Assembly (NCBI GenBank): GCA_016709225.1 | Contig: JADJEE010000012.1 | Location: 1,965,501-2,029,500 of the forward strand | DNA length: 64,000 nucleotides | Origin: Deltaproteobacteria bacterium | GTDB lineage: Bacteria; Myxococcota_A; Polyangia; Nannocystales; Nannocystaceae | Direction of reading: 5' to 3' | Part shown: positions 37,328 to 46,743 of the stretch, piece by piece | Numbering within the stretch: the stretch's first letter is position 1 | Layout of the letters: each line of letters begins with the position of its first letter | Position numbers and translations under genes: made by a program | Notes under the pieces: model-generated | Seen by the model: only the letters and a program-made list of their open reading frames with translations | Database searches by the model: none | What the model was told of the DNA's origin: nothing

Positions 37328-38632
37328 GTGCGAACGAGCCTGTGGGTCGGCCCCGGCCCCGCGTGCGATCGCGTGCCGCGGATCCCGGGCAGCAAGAGCC
37401 TGACCAACCGCGCGCTGCTGCTGGCCGCGCTTGCGCGCGGTCGCTCGTCGATCAGCGGTTGGCTCGACGCCGACGACACGCGCCTGATGGTGGCCGCGCT
37501 GCGGGCGCTCGACGTGTCCATCACCGGTGGCGACGACCCTGGGCAACCCTTGCAGATCGACGGGCGCGGCGGGCCGTTGCGCTGCGACCACGCGCCGACG
37601 CTGCAGGTCGGCACCGCTGGCACGGTCGCGCGGTTCTTGCTGGCCGCGGTGGCCGCGAGCCCCGGCGTGTTCGTGCTCGACGGCAGCGCACGCATGCGCG
37701 AGCGACCGATGGGCGGACTCGTCGCAGCACTACGCGATCGCGGCGCGGTGCTGACCGCCCTCGAGCGCGCCGACGCGCTGCCGCTGCGCAGCGGCCCGCA
37801 TCCGGCCGCATTGCGCGGCGGCACCATCGTGCTCGAGCGACCCGCCAGCTCGCAGTTCGTCAGCGCGCTCGCGTTCGCGGGGCTGCTGGCCGACGCCCCG
37901 CTCGAGATCGTCCTGCGCGAGGGCACGCCCGCGCGGCCCTACGTCGACATGACGCTGGCGGTGATCCGCAGCTTCGGCGGCGAAGCGCGCTGGTCGGCCG
38001 CGGACCGCATCCTCGTCACCCCCACCGTGCTGACGGCGATGCCCTACCGCGTCGAGCCCGACGCGTCGGCGGCGACGTACTTTCTCGCGCAGGCGGCAAT
38101 CTACGGCGGCAGCTGTCGCATCGACGCGCTCGGCCACGACAGCCTGCAGGGCGATGCGGCGTTCGTCCATGTGCTGGGGCGCATGGGTGCGCAGGTCGAG
38201 CAACGCGGTGATGTCACCGTGCTGCACGGCGGCGCGGCGCTGCAGGGCGGCACGTTCGCGCTCGACGACATGCCCGACACCGCGCTCACGCTCGCGGTCG
38301 TGGCCCTGTTCGCGCGCGGGCCCACGCACATCACGGGGGTCGGCGTGCTGCGCCACCACGAGAGCGATCGGCTGGCGGCGGCGGCCTGCGAGCTGCGCAA
38401 GCTCGGTGCCGCCGTCGAGGTCTTCGACGATGGCCTACGCATCACACCGCCGAGCGCGCGCCCCGAGCAACCGGTCGCGATCGACACCTACGACGATCAC
38501 CGCATGGCGATGGCGTTCAGCCTCGCGGGTGCCGTCGAGATCCGCGACCCCGCCTGCGTCGCCAAGACCTTCCCGGGCTACTTCGACGAGCTGGCCCGCC
38601 TGGGCGTGCCGGTGCAACGCACACCCGGATAG
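37328..38632 (+). CDS. aroA: 3-phosphoshikimate 1-carboxyvinyltransferase (EPSP synthase)
   Basis: GTG 37328 gives 434 aa, the usual size. It transfers enolpyruvyl from PEP to shikimate-3-phosphate in aromatic amino-acid synthesis. Visible landmarks: PGSKSLTNRALLLAALA (substrate-binding Lys and Arg), a GTAGTVARF segment, RMRERPMGGL, ASSQFVSAL, the aspartate in DDMPDTALTLAVVA, RHHESDRLAA and TYDDHRMAMAFSLAG. No other shikimate gene is in the window. An upstream GTG (37310) is possible. Confidence 0.95.
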   Translation: MRTSLWVGPGPACDRVPRIPGSKSLTNRALLLAALARGRSSISGWLDADDTRLMVAALRALDVSITGGDDPGQPLQIDGRGGPLRCDHAPTLQVGTAGTVARFLLAAVAASPGVFVLDGSARMRERPMGGLVAALRDRGAVLTALERADALPLRSGPHPAALRGGTIVLERPASSQFVSALAFAGLLADAPLEIVLREGTPARPYVDMTLAVIRSFGGEARWSAADRILVTPTVLTAMPYRVEPDASAATYFLAQAAIYGGSCRIDALGHDSLQGDAAFVHVLGRMGAQVEQRGDVTVLHGGAALQGGTFALDDMPDTALTLAVVALFARGPTHITGVGVLRHHESDRLAAAACELRKLGAAVEVFDDGLRITPPSARPEQPVAIDTYDDHRMAMAFSLAGAVEIRDPACVAKTFPGYFDELARLGVPVQRTPG

Positions 38633-38769
38633 CCCCGCGCCCGCGCCCGCGCGCAGGCGCCCGTGCGCCCGCGAAATCGCTGCCGATGGTCGCGCAGCCG
38701 CGTTCGACGTGATACTTCGGCGAATGGCACCCCGAGGTGAGTGGGTGCGGCTGCCGACCGAGACCTCGC

Positions 38770-40104
38770 ATGAAGCCTGGCGACACGCTGACCGTCATGG
38801 CCGAGACGCTGTCGAAGCACGGCGACGGCGTGGCCCGACAGGGCGGCATCGAGATCCACGTCGCGGGTCTGCTGCCGGGTGAGACGGGCGACGTCGAGAT
38901 CGACTACGTCAGCCGCCAGAAGCCGCGCGCCCACGCCCGCGTGGTGCTGCGACGCAACACCCATCCCGGTCGTCGTCCGGCACCGTGCCGCCACCACGGA
39001 CGCTGCAACGGCTGTGGTCTGATGGACATGGACCTGCCGAGCCAGCGCCAGCTCAAGCGCGTCGAGCTCGAGCGTACCTACGGCATCTTCATCGATCGCA
39101 TGGTCGGCGAGACCCTCGACGGTCGCGGCTATCGCCACTCGAGCAAGCGCGTGTTCGCCGGCAGCCCCGGACACATCCGACTCGGCAGCTACATGCGGGG
39201 CACCCACAACGTCGCCGACATGGGCGGCTGCCTGGTCGATCATCCCGACATCGCGGCCTGTGCCGACGAGCTGGCGCAGGCCGCCGATGCCGTGCACGCC
39301 GTGCCCTACGACGAGACCGACGGCGAGGGCGACCTTCGCTACGCCTGGTTCAAGGCCGACGGTCGGGGCCGCGTGCTGCTCGCGATCATCACGGCCGAGC
39401 CGTGTCACACCGCGGTGCACGAGGTCGCCTCGCGGCTGACGATCCCGGTCGGCATCGCGTGGGGCGTCAACGCGCGCATGGGCAACGACATGCGCGGCAC
39501 CACACTACGACCGCTGCGTGGCCGCCAGAGCATCGAGATCGAGTTCGCCGATCCGCTCCGCGACGAGGCCATCGTCAGCCATGTCGGCGCGTTGGGCTTC
39601 CTGCAGCCGAACCCGCAGGTCGCGTCGTTGGCCTACCACGACTTGGTGCGGGTGCCGGCCGGCGGCGCCCTGCACGGACGCACCGCGCTCGATCTCTACG
39701 CCGGCGCGGGCGTGACCACGCGCCTGCTGCGACGCCACTTCCAGATGGTCGCGCCGTGCGAGTCGTTCCCCGAGAGCGCGCGGGCGCTGGGCGCCGAGCC
39801 CGAGCTGGTCGAAGAGTTCCTGGCGCGCATCCTCGCCGATCCACACCACCTGCATCGCCACCCCGAGCTGGTGGTCGCCAACCCGCCGCGCGGTGGGCTC
39901 GGCCCCACCGTCTGCGAGCAGCTCAACACGCTGGCAGTTCCGCGCCTGCACATCATGAGCTGCTCGCCCGGATCCCTGGTCGAGGACCTCCGTCGCCTCA
40001 CCGGGGAGCACGGCCGCTACAAGCTCATCGGTGCGCGAGCGTTCGACACCCTGCCCCAGACCAACCACATCGAGGTCGTGGTCTGGCTGGTCGGCCGAAG
40101 CTGA
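38770..40104 (+). CDS. Class I SAM-dependent RNA (uracil-5-)methyltransferase, RumA/TrmA type
   Basis: ATG 38770; 444 aa. The N-terminus has a TRAM-like domain (VMAETLSKHGDGVARQGGIEIHVAGLLPGETG). An iron-sulphur Cys set follows, C-x5-C-x2-C (CRHHGRCNGCGLM) plus a fourth Cys in MGGCLVDHP. The catalytic half has LDLYAGAGVTTRLL (SAM site), VANPPRGGL and MSCSPGSLVEDL, whose Cys is the nucleophile. The order matches RlmD/RlmC-type 23S rRNA or TrmA-type tRNA m5U methyltransferases; which RNA is modified cannot be told. Confidence 0.9.
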   Translation: MKPGDTLTVMAETLSKHGDGVARQGGIEIHVAGLLPGETGDVEIDYVSRQKPRAHARVVLRRNTHPGRRPAPCRHHGRCNGCGLMDMDLPSQRQLKRVELERTYGIFIDRMVGETLDGRGYRHSSKRVFAGSPGHIRLGSYMRGTHNVADMGGCLVDHPDIAACADELAQAADAVHAVPYDETDGEGDLRYAWFKADGRGRVLLAIITAEPCHTAVHEVASRLTIPVGIAWGVNARMGNDMRGTTLRPLRGRQSIEIEFADPLRDEAIVSHVGALGFLQPNPQVASLAYHDLVRVPAGGALHGRTALDLYAGAGVTTRLLRRHFQMVAPCESFPESARALGAEPELVEEFLARILADPHHLHRHPELVVANPPRGGLGPTVCEQLNTLAVPRLHIMSCSPGSLVEDLRRLTGEHGRYKLIGARAFDTLPQTNHIEVVVWLVGRS

Positions 40105-40228
40105 TCCAAGCGCTCGCCCGCGCCGCTTGGTGCCGCGCCGACCGACGGTTCCGCGGCCGACCCGAACGAGGGTGCTTGCCGCCGCCGGGCGATTGGGGCG
40201 ACAATCGAACGCACAGAAGAGGTGCCCG

Positions 40229-40657
40229 ATGGCGAACCCGCAGAACTTCATCTCCGAGGACACCACCATCAAGGGCAGCATCACGACCGCGTCTTCGCTC
40301 ACGGTCGCGGGCGCGGTCGAAGGCGACATCAACGCCGGCGGTGACGTGACCATCCTCGCCGACGCGTCGGTCCGCGGCGACGTCTCCGGCCCCGCGGTCA
40401 CGATCTCCGGCAAGGTCGAAGGCCGTGTGAACGCGTCCGGCCGCCTGCTCATCACCGCGCGCGGCTTCGTGCAGGGCGACATCGCGGTGCGCTCGCTCCA
40501 CATCGAAGAGGGCGGGACCCTGCAGGGGCAGTGCAACATGGGCTCGGCGGCCCCTGCCGCGGCCAAGGCCGGCAACGGGCGCACGATCGCGCCGCCGTTG
40601 TCCTCGCTGACGCCTCCGCCCGCCTCGCCCGCGGCAGCGCGCCCGCCCGAGCGCTGA
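40229..40657 (+). CDS. Bactofilin (polymer-forming cytoskeletal protein)
   Basis: ATG 40229 with AAGAGGTG upstream; 142 aa. The middle (about 10-105) is a regular beta-helix of about 17-residue turns rich in G, V, I and T (TTIKGSITTASSLTVAGAVEGD, VTILADASVRGDVSG), as in bactofilins (BacM/BacA). A Pro/Ala-rich tail follows. These proteins self-assemble into filaments that help cell shape or anchoring in myxobacteria and other groups. Alone in its transcript, as far as the spacing shows. Confidence 0.93.
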   Translation: MANPQNFISEDTTIKGSITTASSLTVAGAVEGDINAGGDVTILADASVRGDVSGPAVTISGKVEGRVNASGRLLITARGFVQGDIAVRSLHIEEGGTLQGQCNMGSAAPAAAKAGNGRTIAPPLSSLTPPPASPAAARPPER

Positions 40658-40778
40658 GATCGTCGTTCGTTCCCCGCCGACGCTGCGCGCGAGGCTGCGC
40701 ACTCGGCCGCCGCGGGACCGCTTGCAACCCGGCGCGCGTGCGCCCGTCCAGACAACACAACCGGAGAGAACCACCACC

Positions 40779-41189
40779 ATGCCCCGCAATCGAATCCTGT
40801 TCCTGCTGCTGGCCCCCGTCCTCGCGCTCTCGGCGTGCAAGAAGGACTCGGCCGTCCAAGAGACCATCGACCTGCTGGACAAGCACAGCAAGGAGATCAA
40901 GGCGAAGGTCACCGACGCCACCGACAAGAAGGCGGGCGTGGCCGAGGCGCAGAAGTACATCGACGCCAACAAGGACGACATCGCCAAGCGCATCAAGGAG
41001 ATGGGCGAGCTGAAGGGCTTCCAGGTCAGCGAGGAGATGCAGTCCAAGATGGCCTCGTCGCTGGTCGACGCCGCCTTCATGTGCAGCAAGATTCAGGTCG
41101 ACCTGATGTCCGCCACGATGGAGGACAAGGACCTCGACGCCTCGCTCGAGAAGCTCTGCAAGACCTGGGACGACGCCGTCAAGATCTGA
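40779..41189 (+). CDS. Small hypothetical lipoprotein
   Basis: ATG 40779, GGAGAG upstream; 136 aa. Lipobox LSAC, then a Lys/Asp-rich, strongly helical protein without further Cys apart from two near the end (MCSKIQVD, KLCKTW). No family recognised. It precedes a hairpin and the start of the low-GC island. Confidence 0.75.
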   Translation: MPRNRILFLLLAPVLALSACKKDSAVQETIDLLDKHSKEIKAKVTDATDKKAGVAEAQKYIDANKDDIAKRIKEMGELKGFQVSEEMQSKMASSLVDAAFMCSKIQVDLMSATMEDKDLDASLEKLCKTWDDAVKI

Positions 41190-41241
41190 CGCTCGACGCA
41201 CAAGGACGCGCACGCGACCTGAGCCTTTCTCCGGTCCCGAG

Positions 41242-41270
41242 AGGCCCGACGGCTAACCCCCGCCGGGCCT
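41242..41270 (+). terminator. Hairpin after the small lipoprotein gene
   Basis: AGGCCCGACG pairs with CGCCGGGCCT (one mismatch) around a 9-base loop, 53 bp after the lipoprotein stop; the following TTCTGCGTT is only weakly T-rich. Probably a terminator. Confidence 0.55.
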
Positions 41271-41284
41271 TCTGCGTTGGTTGC

Positions 41285-41464
41285 TCAGCGATAGCTCATG
41301 TGCAGATCGCAGCGCGTCGGCGTGAACGAGGCCACGCGCACGCGGACGTCCTTCTCGCCGCCGAGCTCGAGCGCGGCCTGCACGGCGGTCGCGTAGCAGC
41401 GCGCGATGAGCTCGGGCACGAGGTGCGGCGGATAGTCGATGACCCAGAAGTCACCGTTAGGGCG
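41285..41464 (-). pseudogene. 3' remnant of a truncated host-like gene
   Basis: On the minus strand, codons from about 41458 to the TGA at 41285 read DFWVIDYPPHLVPELIARCY, ATAVQAALELGGEKDVRVRV and ASFTPTRCDLHMSYR, a well-formed C-terminus with high-GC coding bias. Just upstream in the same frame is a TAG at about 41468. The ending resembles the C-termini of DUF2378-type myxobacterial proteins (weak, by eye). The break coincides with the start of the IS-rich island. Confidence 0.5.
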
Positions 41465-41711
41465 TCGCTACGCCCGCGAGGTGATGCCACGATGCATGCG
41501 CGCGAAGATGTCGCGCCCGCAGCTGCGACCTTCCCTGCCGACAGTCGCAGGAGAGACCGTCGAAGGACCTTGCGGTCGCAGCGACGCAGCTCGACCGGTC
41601 GATCGCGCGGGGCACCGCCGAGTTCCGCGACGCACTACGACATTCGGCCGCTGCGCTGCCCGCGGTCGTCGTGCTCGGCCTTAGCACGCTTGGCGGACAC
41701 CCGAGAACAGA

Positions 41712-41846
41712 CTACGGACCACGGGCGACAGCCCGCTTCATGACGCCGTCCAGCCCGTCCCACGTCACCCGCAGCAGGCGCGCAACGCCCGAGATGCCGG
41801 CCTCGTTCAGCCAGTCGATCACGAGGCCTCGAAGATCATGGATTTG
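41712..41846 (-). pseudogene. ISL3-family transposase fragment
   Basis: The minus frame ending at TAG 41712 contains DWLNEAGISGVARLLRVTWD and GLDGVMKRAVARG, the helix-turn-helix-like segment of ISL3 transposases (L--sk--vA--L-v-W--v--i--RAV-RG). Neither the N-terminal zinc motif nor the DDE domain is visible on either side, so only this piece survives. The rest of that open frame, up to 42125, shows no recognisable sequence. Confidence 0.55.
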
Positions 41847-42201
41847 CGGCTCCCCGGGAGAATTCGTGGGTCGATCGCAGCGTTGCGTGAGGCCGAGTTG
41901 TCGGTCCTGCCCCCGTCGTCCCCCTGCACGGGACCCGAGCCGCGGGCCGATTGGCCAATCGTCAGACCACACGAGCGAGTACGATCTTTCCTCACGACTT
42001 ACGGAAGAACCATCTACTCTCGACCTACGGCAGGCCGTTGTAGTCACCGTGTCCCCTCGCTCGGCCAAAAGGCCACTAGTCAGCAGCTTGCGCGTACGCT
42101 CGAATCGGAGCATTGAACGACCCAATTGACTTGACGCAGTCCCAGAACCCCGCTAGATATGCACTACGCATGTGGCTCAGGCAGCAAGGACATCCCACGC
42201 A
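41847..42201. other. Island sequence without a recognised gene
   Basis: Lower-GC sequence between the ISL3 fragment and the first small secreted-protein gene. Open frames are present on both strands but have no motif or start signal. A possible promoter lies at its right end. Confidence 0.5.
42131..42159 (+). promoter_or_regulatory. Possible sigma-70-like promoter
   Basis: TTGACG at 42131, a 17-bp spacer, then TAGATA at 42154. It lies 43 bp before the ATG at 42202 and would serve the triplet of small secreted proteins. The -10 match is only moderate. Confidence 0.35.
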
Positions 42202-42690
42202 ATGCGCAAACCAACCCTGGGCGGCCATATGAATCGCAGATCGTGTATAGCCATTCTGTTTGTTGCTGGGTCGGGACTAGGCCTTGCGCTTCACCCTACG
42301 ACTTGGTCGTTTGCGATGGCTGAAACCCCGCGCAATTCGCCCGTCCCGGCCCCCTATTCGAAGAGCGGGGAAGCAGAGGTCTCGCGCGCAAGCGCAACTG
42401 ACACGCTGAGCTCGTGCACATGGGAAACCTTCAGCAGCACAACATCGGCTCTCGTCAATGCGGCGTGTCCGATACCTGCCAAGCGCGTAATCTCCGGCGG
42501 CTGCATCAGTAGCGCCTCGGGGCGCAAACTGATTTGGATGCACCCATACGAGGAGGCCGCAATTGGGTCGCTTCCACTGCCCGACAACGGAGAGTGGTGG
42601 CACGCAACCGACGGCAACACAGGCTGGTCGTGCAACTTCTCCTCGTCTGGGACTACGAATACCGCGCTGGCGCTTTGTTGCGGCACCTAG
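42202..42690 (+). CDS. Small secreted Cys-rich protein, LCCG family, copy 1
   Basis: Start ATG 42202 (42229 also possible); about 162 aa with a signal peptide ending near SFAMA. The mature C-terminal domain has six Cys in the order SCTW, ACP, ISGGC, GWSC, LCCG. The same order recurs in the next two genes, so this is a tandem family. Base composition is clearly less GC-rich than flanking genes, a sign of transfer. No known domain recognised; likely disulphide-bonded and exported. Confidence 0.7.
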   Translation: MRKPTLGGHMNRRSCIAILFVAGSGLGLALHPTTWSFAMAETPRNSPVPAPYSKSGEAEVSRASATDTLSSCTWETFSSTTSALVNAACPIPAKRVISGGCISSASGRKLIWMHPYEEAAIGSLPLPDNGEWWHATDGNTGWSCNFSSSGTTNTALALCCGT

Positions 42691-42757
42691 TTGCAATCAG
42701 CGTAGTCAGCCACTACGGATCGCGTCTGCCAGAAGGCGCTGAAAGACGATCAGCACA

Positions 42758-43339
42758 GTGAACACACGGACAACAATGAGTCTTGTAGCCGGCGCCGGGC
42801 TTGCGTTGTTTCTGCTAGTCGGAGCAGGAGTGGCGGGCGCTCAGGCCGAGATCACGAACTCTGCCGACAACTATTCACCCCGTCTCAATGACGGGACTGT
42901 TGGGGATGGCCGCGATGGCCGCAGCAGCAACACGCCAGCGGCCAACACCGACGAACTTCGCAGCGATGCAGTCGCGGTGCTCGCAGACTCGACTGACCAT
43001 CTAAACAGTTGCGGCTGGCGTACGACCAGCGCATCGTGTGACTGCATCACGAATGATTGCGGAGCACTTCCGAATCACTGTGGGTACACGGTTGCATGCC
43101 CGGTTGGAGAGGCGGCAATCTCCGGCGGCTGCCGAATTTCGGGCGACTCAAGCGTCGAACTTCTTTCAAGTCGTGTGTATTCAAACTCGTCACCACTTCA
43201 GCTACTATATGCGACTGTTTGGTGGGGAGTGAGCGCAAATACTGGCTGGAGCTGCGAATTTGACAACGTAGACACGATGCCTTCCGGTTGGCCGCCAGTG
43301 TTTCCTACGATTGAAGTCACGGCGCTTTGCTGTGGATAG
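42758..43339 (+). CDS. Small secreted Cys-rich protein, LCCG family, copy 2
   Basis: GTG 42758 (ATG 42776 possible); 193 aa with a clear signal peptide (GAGLALFLLVGAGVAGAQA). Same Cys plan as copy 1 (SCGW, VACP, ISGGC, TGWSC, ALCCG) with an insertion carrying extra Cys after the first (SCDCITNDC, NHCGY). Separated by 67 bp from copy 1 and probably co-transcribed. Function unknown. Confidence 0.7.
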   Translation: MNTRTTMSLVAGAGLALFLLVGAGVAGAQAEITNSADNYSPRLNDGTVGDGRDGRSSNTPAANTDELRSDAVAVLADSTDHLNSCGWRTTSASCDCITNDCGALPNHCGYTVACPVGEAAISGGCRISGDSSVELLSSRVYSNSSPLQLLYATVWWGVSANTGWSCEFDNVDTMPSGWPPVFPTIEVTALCCG

Positions 43340-43377
43340 CACGTCCAAGGTCCTCATCGCGAATAGGCATATACGTC

Positions 43378-43860
43378 ATGGCACCAGTGCATCTTTCCAA
43401 AGGCCGGCCAGGTCGGGGACACCACTTTCAGCTTGTCTTGCTGTTCCTGTGCTCCGCAAGTTGCTCTTCGTTGGACCAAGGCGACGATAAGCCTATTCCG
43501 GCGACCCCGAACGATGACGACGGAGATAGCGAATCGGCCGACGACGATGAAGCCGTGGAACGGGCAGGGGCGTCCGATGAATTGGACACTTGCTGGTGGG
43601 TAGCATCACCGAATGGTGGCACGTCGGTCGGCACCGACTTTACGGTGAACTGCCCGGCGTCAAGACGGCCAATTGCAGGCCATTGCATGCACACCGGCTC
43701 CGCGCAGCTAACGGATTCACACCCGTTCGAAGCGAGCAATGCATCGAATCTCCCAGAAGCTGGGGAGTCCTGGTACTCGACTAGTAGCACGGCGGGATGG
43801 CGCTGCGCTTACGACGCTTCGGTGTCAGCACAGATCGGCGTACTTTGTTGCGGATCATAG
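43378..43860 (+). CDS. Small lipoprotein, LCCG family, copy 3
   Basis: ATG 43378; 160 aa. Unlike copies 1 and 2 it has a lipobox-like CSASC at the end of the signal peptide and an acidic linker, so it may be lipid-anchored. The domain again runs TCWW, VNCP, IAGHC, GWRC, VLCCG. Three diverged, adjacent copies with different modes of export argue for selection on diversity at the cell surface. Confidence 0.68.
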   Translation: MAPVHLSKGRPGRGHHFQLVLLFLCSASCSSLDQGDDKPIPATPNDDDGDSESADDDEAVERAGASDELDTCWWVASPNGGTSVGTDFTVNCPASRRPIAGHCMHTGSAQLTDSHPFEASNASNLPEAGESWYSTSSTAGWRCAYDASVSAQIGVLCCGS

Positions 43861-44278
43861 AAGGCTCGCTGTCCTGACTCTGGCGTTCGCAGGAACACAT
43901 GATTTTGCGTTGGCGGGCGTCCGTGATACGCTTGCCGTGACGCGCCGCGCGGGTGACTATGTGGCACGGGATCTCGTCCAGGCAGAGGTGCTCTGGATCG
44001 TCGGTGTGTTCGCGATCAGCGAACTGTGATTGAGGCGGAGGTCGTCTCGTTCGTTCGCTCCCGGGTCGACTCCGCGGCTCCGCCATCGCGAACTCGCGGG
44101 TGTGCACGTTGGTGCGGTTGCCAGGTCGGGTCCACCTGGATCGACTTCGTGTGCTGATTCAGAGATTCGCGGGAGAAGCCGCTGCGCGCGCAATGCGCGA
44201 GCAGTGGTGCGCGATGGAGGCGAGGATGTCGTCGGCGCTCTTGGTCCAGGCGGACGGCTTCGGCTCGTCGTTGGTGCA
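43861..44278. other. Gap between the secreted-protein triplet and IS66
   Basis: 418 bp. Short open frames on both strands, none with a start signal or a recognised motif. Probably debris of earlier insertions. Confidence 0.5.
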
Positions 44279-44344
44279 GTGTCCGTGCGCCGGACCGCGT
44301 GCGTGGTTGAAGCAGCCGCGGGGCTTCCCGGTTCAGCCGCGCGC
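44279..44344. repeat. IS66 left inverted repeat
   Basis: Inverted copy of 46875-46940, 66 bp with three mismatches. It contains the tnpC stop codon. Much longer than the roughly 20-bp ends usual in IS66 elements. Confidence 0.8.
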
Positions 44345-45939
44345 AGACTTCCAGCTCGCCGGCAGTAGATCTGCCGCGTCGGCCTCGCGGACGCGCCGCG
44401 AGAGCCGAGCGAGCACGTCGGTGAGGTACGCGACCGGGTCGACGTCGGCGAGCATGCAGCAGCCGAGGATCGTGTACACCGCCGCAGCTCGGACGCCGCC
44501 GGCATCCGAGCCCGCGAAGAGGAAGTTCTTGCGGGTGAGTGCGACGCGGACATGCATGCGTTCCACGGCACCGTTGTCGAGCGGGATGTCTGGATCGTCG
44601 AGGAACCGGAGCAGCGCGTCTTGGTGGTTGAGCACGTATCGGATCCCACCGCCCATCGGTGACTTCGGCGGTTCGAAGGGTTGGTGCGTCTCGCACCAGC
44701 GGATCAGTTCGCCGCAGACTGCCGCGCTCTTCGTGGCGCGCTCGGCGTGCCGCGCTTCGCGATCGAGACCGCGGATCTCGTCTTCGATCTGGTACAGCAC
44801 CTTGTACGCCGAGACCGGCAGCGAGGCGCGATCGTCTCCGGCCTCGAGCGCGGCGACGAACTTCCGACGTGCGTGCATGTTGCACCCGCACTCGATGATG
44901 TCGTCGCGCGCGAAGCTCTTGTCGAAGAGCGTCGCAGCGTCCGCGACCGTATAGCCCTTGCGCAGCCTCAACAGATCCTCGGGACCGATCTCGCCTTCGC
45001 GCTGCCCGACCTTCTTGCCGGTGCTCGCGTAGAAGTAGAACGCCGAGTCGTCGCCGACGCAGCCCCACAGCGAGCCGATTCGCTTGCCCGTGCCGACGCG
45101 CTTGTTGGTGCCATCGCGGTCGAGCACCGGCAGACCTGTGCCGTCGATATGCATGATCTTCGCCGCGAGCGTGCGCTCCTTCGCGGCGCGCACGAGCGGT
45201 GCCAGCAGCTCCGTCGCCCACGTCACCTGATCGGCGAGCGTCGACACCGATAGCTCGACACCGAGACGCGCGAAGCGATCGCGCTGCCGATGCAGCGGCA
45301 GGCCATCGCGGTACTTCTCGACGAGCAGATTGGCGACGAGCGCACAGCCCATCCGTCCGCCCTGGACCACCTTGTCGCCCAGCGGCGCGCGCACGACCTC
45401 GGCCTCGCAGTCGTCGCACGCCAGCTTCTCGCGGCTGTCGACGCGTATACGATCACCTCGGCCGGGATCAAGTCGAGGATCTCGGTCGTGTCGTGCCCGA
45501 TGCACCGCCGCTCCTTGCCGCATCGCGGGCACGGCCGAGCAGCGGTCGGCACGACGATCGGGTTCGGAATCCGCCGCAAGTTCGCCGGCAGCGGGCGGCG
45601 AAGCGGCGGCTGAGGAGGCGCCGGCGTGCCTCCGCGCGCCGCAGGTGCGACCTCCTCGCTGGTCTCGCGCAGCTTCTGATCCGCTGCGTCGCGGGTCGCG
45701 TCGCCGGTGCTCGCGAGGCTCTCGAGCAGCAACGCGAGCTGAGCCGTCGACACGCCCTCGTTCGTGCGACGAGGTGAGCGAAGCTCGGCGAGCTTGCGTT
45801 CGAGCTCGCTGTTGCGGGCAACGAGCTTCGACACGAGCTCGAGCACCGTGTCGAGCTGGCCCTTGTCGAGCAGCTCGCGAAGCACCTCGAGCACGGGGGC
45901 GCGCTTCGTCGTCGTGCTTGCCGATCCCGTCTTGCTCAT
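44333..45939 (-). pseudogene. tnpC: IS66 transposase TnpC, frameshifted
   Basis: ATG 45939. The N-terminal coiled coil (LVARNSELERKLAEL) and zinc-like motif (CPRCGKERRC) are read in one frame as far as AEVIVY. The rest (CDDCEAEVVRAPLGDKVVQ, HIDGTGLPVLDRDG, IECGCNMHARRKFVAAL, DNGAVERMHVRVALTRKNFLFAGSDAGG) is in another. The break is near 45443-45450 and a single lost base would explain it. Catalytic landmarks (Asp in DGTGLPV, Glu in AVERMH) are otherwise intact, so the copy is recent or the base is a sequencing error. Confidence 0.85.
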
Positions 45940-46027
45940 GCCGACGTCGACACCATAGCGGCGTCCGGCGCCGCGGCAACCGAAAATCATCGCACGCCCG
46001 CGTGTGGTTGCGCGCGGTCGCCCGGCA

Positions 46028-46396
46028 TCACGCGCGTGCGTGCATCGGCGGCTCCCATCGACGTGACGCGCGAGCACGTGTGATGTCGATGCCCTCGAGT
46101 AGCATCGAGAGCTCGTGCACGTCGATCTCGACCGTCGACACCTCTTCGGCCACGCGCTGTGGAAACGTGAAAGTGCCCCGCTCGAGCCGCTTGTGCACGA
46201 TCGTGAAGCCGCCGCGCGTGTACACCAGAAGCTTCACCTGGGTCTTGCGCCGGTTGAGGAAGACGAAGACGTGCCCGCTCAGCGGATCTTGCGCGAGCAC
46301 GCTGCGAACGTCGGCACTCAGCCCGTCGAACGATCGCCTCAAGCTCACCGGCGACGTCGCGACGTACACCTTCACTGCCCGCAGCAGCAGGATCAC
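46028..46396 (-). CDS. tnpB: IS66 accessory protein TnpB
   Basis: GTG 46396 overlaps the tnpA stop (GTGA), so translation is coupled; 122 aa. Family pattern: VYVATSPVSLRRSFDGLSAD, DPLSGHVFVFLNRRKTQVKLL and LERGTFTFP. Needed for IS66 transposition; exact role unclear in the family. 88 bp separate it from tnpC. Confidence 0.9.
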   Translation of the reverse strand: MILLLRAVKVYVATSPVSLRRSFDGLSADVRSVLAQDPLSGHVFVFLNRRKTQVKLLVYTRGGFTIVHKRLERGTFTFPQRVAEEVSTVEIDVHELSMLLEGIDITRARASRRWEPPMHARA

Positions 46397-46743
46397 GTCT
46401 TCGGCCTCAAGGTGATCATCTCCGAGACGAGTTGAGCGAGCCACTGTGCCGACACACGATCGGCGCGCACCTCGATCTCGACCTCGCCGACGTGCACCAC
46501 GACCTCGGCCACCACCGCCGGCTCGGACGCCAGCATCGGGACGAACTTGACCGCGCCGCGCGTGCCCTCCGTCGCGACGCGCCGCTTCCACCACCGCAGC
46601 CTCCCGCTGCCGAGCTCATGCCGCCGCTCGAACTCCGCGAGCGTCAAACCACTGCGCTTCCACGCGCGAACTGCTGCGCGGCCATCGGCCGTCGTCCATC
46701 GCACCCCGCTCGCCGGCGCCGTCCACTCGCTCCCGCGTGACAT
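46393..46743 (-). CDS. tnpA: IS66 accessory protein TnpA
   Basis: ATG 46743; 116 aa. Helix-turn-helix-like N-terminus (WKRSGLTLAEFERRHELGSGRLRWWKRRV) followed by strand-rich residues, as in IS66 OrfA. The 72-bp tandem duplication overlaps its first codons, so an alternative start in the second unit is conceivable. Confidence 0.88.
   Translation of the reverse strand: MSRGSEWTAPASGVRWTTADGRAAVRAWKRSGLTLAEFERRHELGSGRLRWWKRRVATEGTRGAVKFVPMLASEPAVVAEVVVHVGEVEIEVRADRVSAQWLAQLVSEMITLRPKT

Noticed and set aside
35323..37926. The kinase starting at 37926, inside aroA
   Set aside because: The extension is antisense to aroA and has no domain; ATG 37203 directly precedes the kinase.
37043..38632. aroA starting at 37043
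   Set aside because: The added residues overlap the divergent kinase gene and do not belong to EPSP synthase.
41457..41687. Minus-strand frame between the two remnants as a gene
   Set aside because: It ends in a stop just before the truncated host-like gene end but has no start signal or family; treated as debris.
43957..44649. Minus-strand frame next to the IS66 left end as a separate gene
   Set aside because: It crosses the IS end and shadows tnpC; no motif found.
45443..45450. Programmed frameshifting in IS66 tnpC
   Set aside because: No slippery run or following hairpin was seen; a lost base is simpler.
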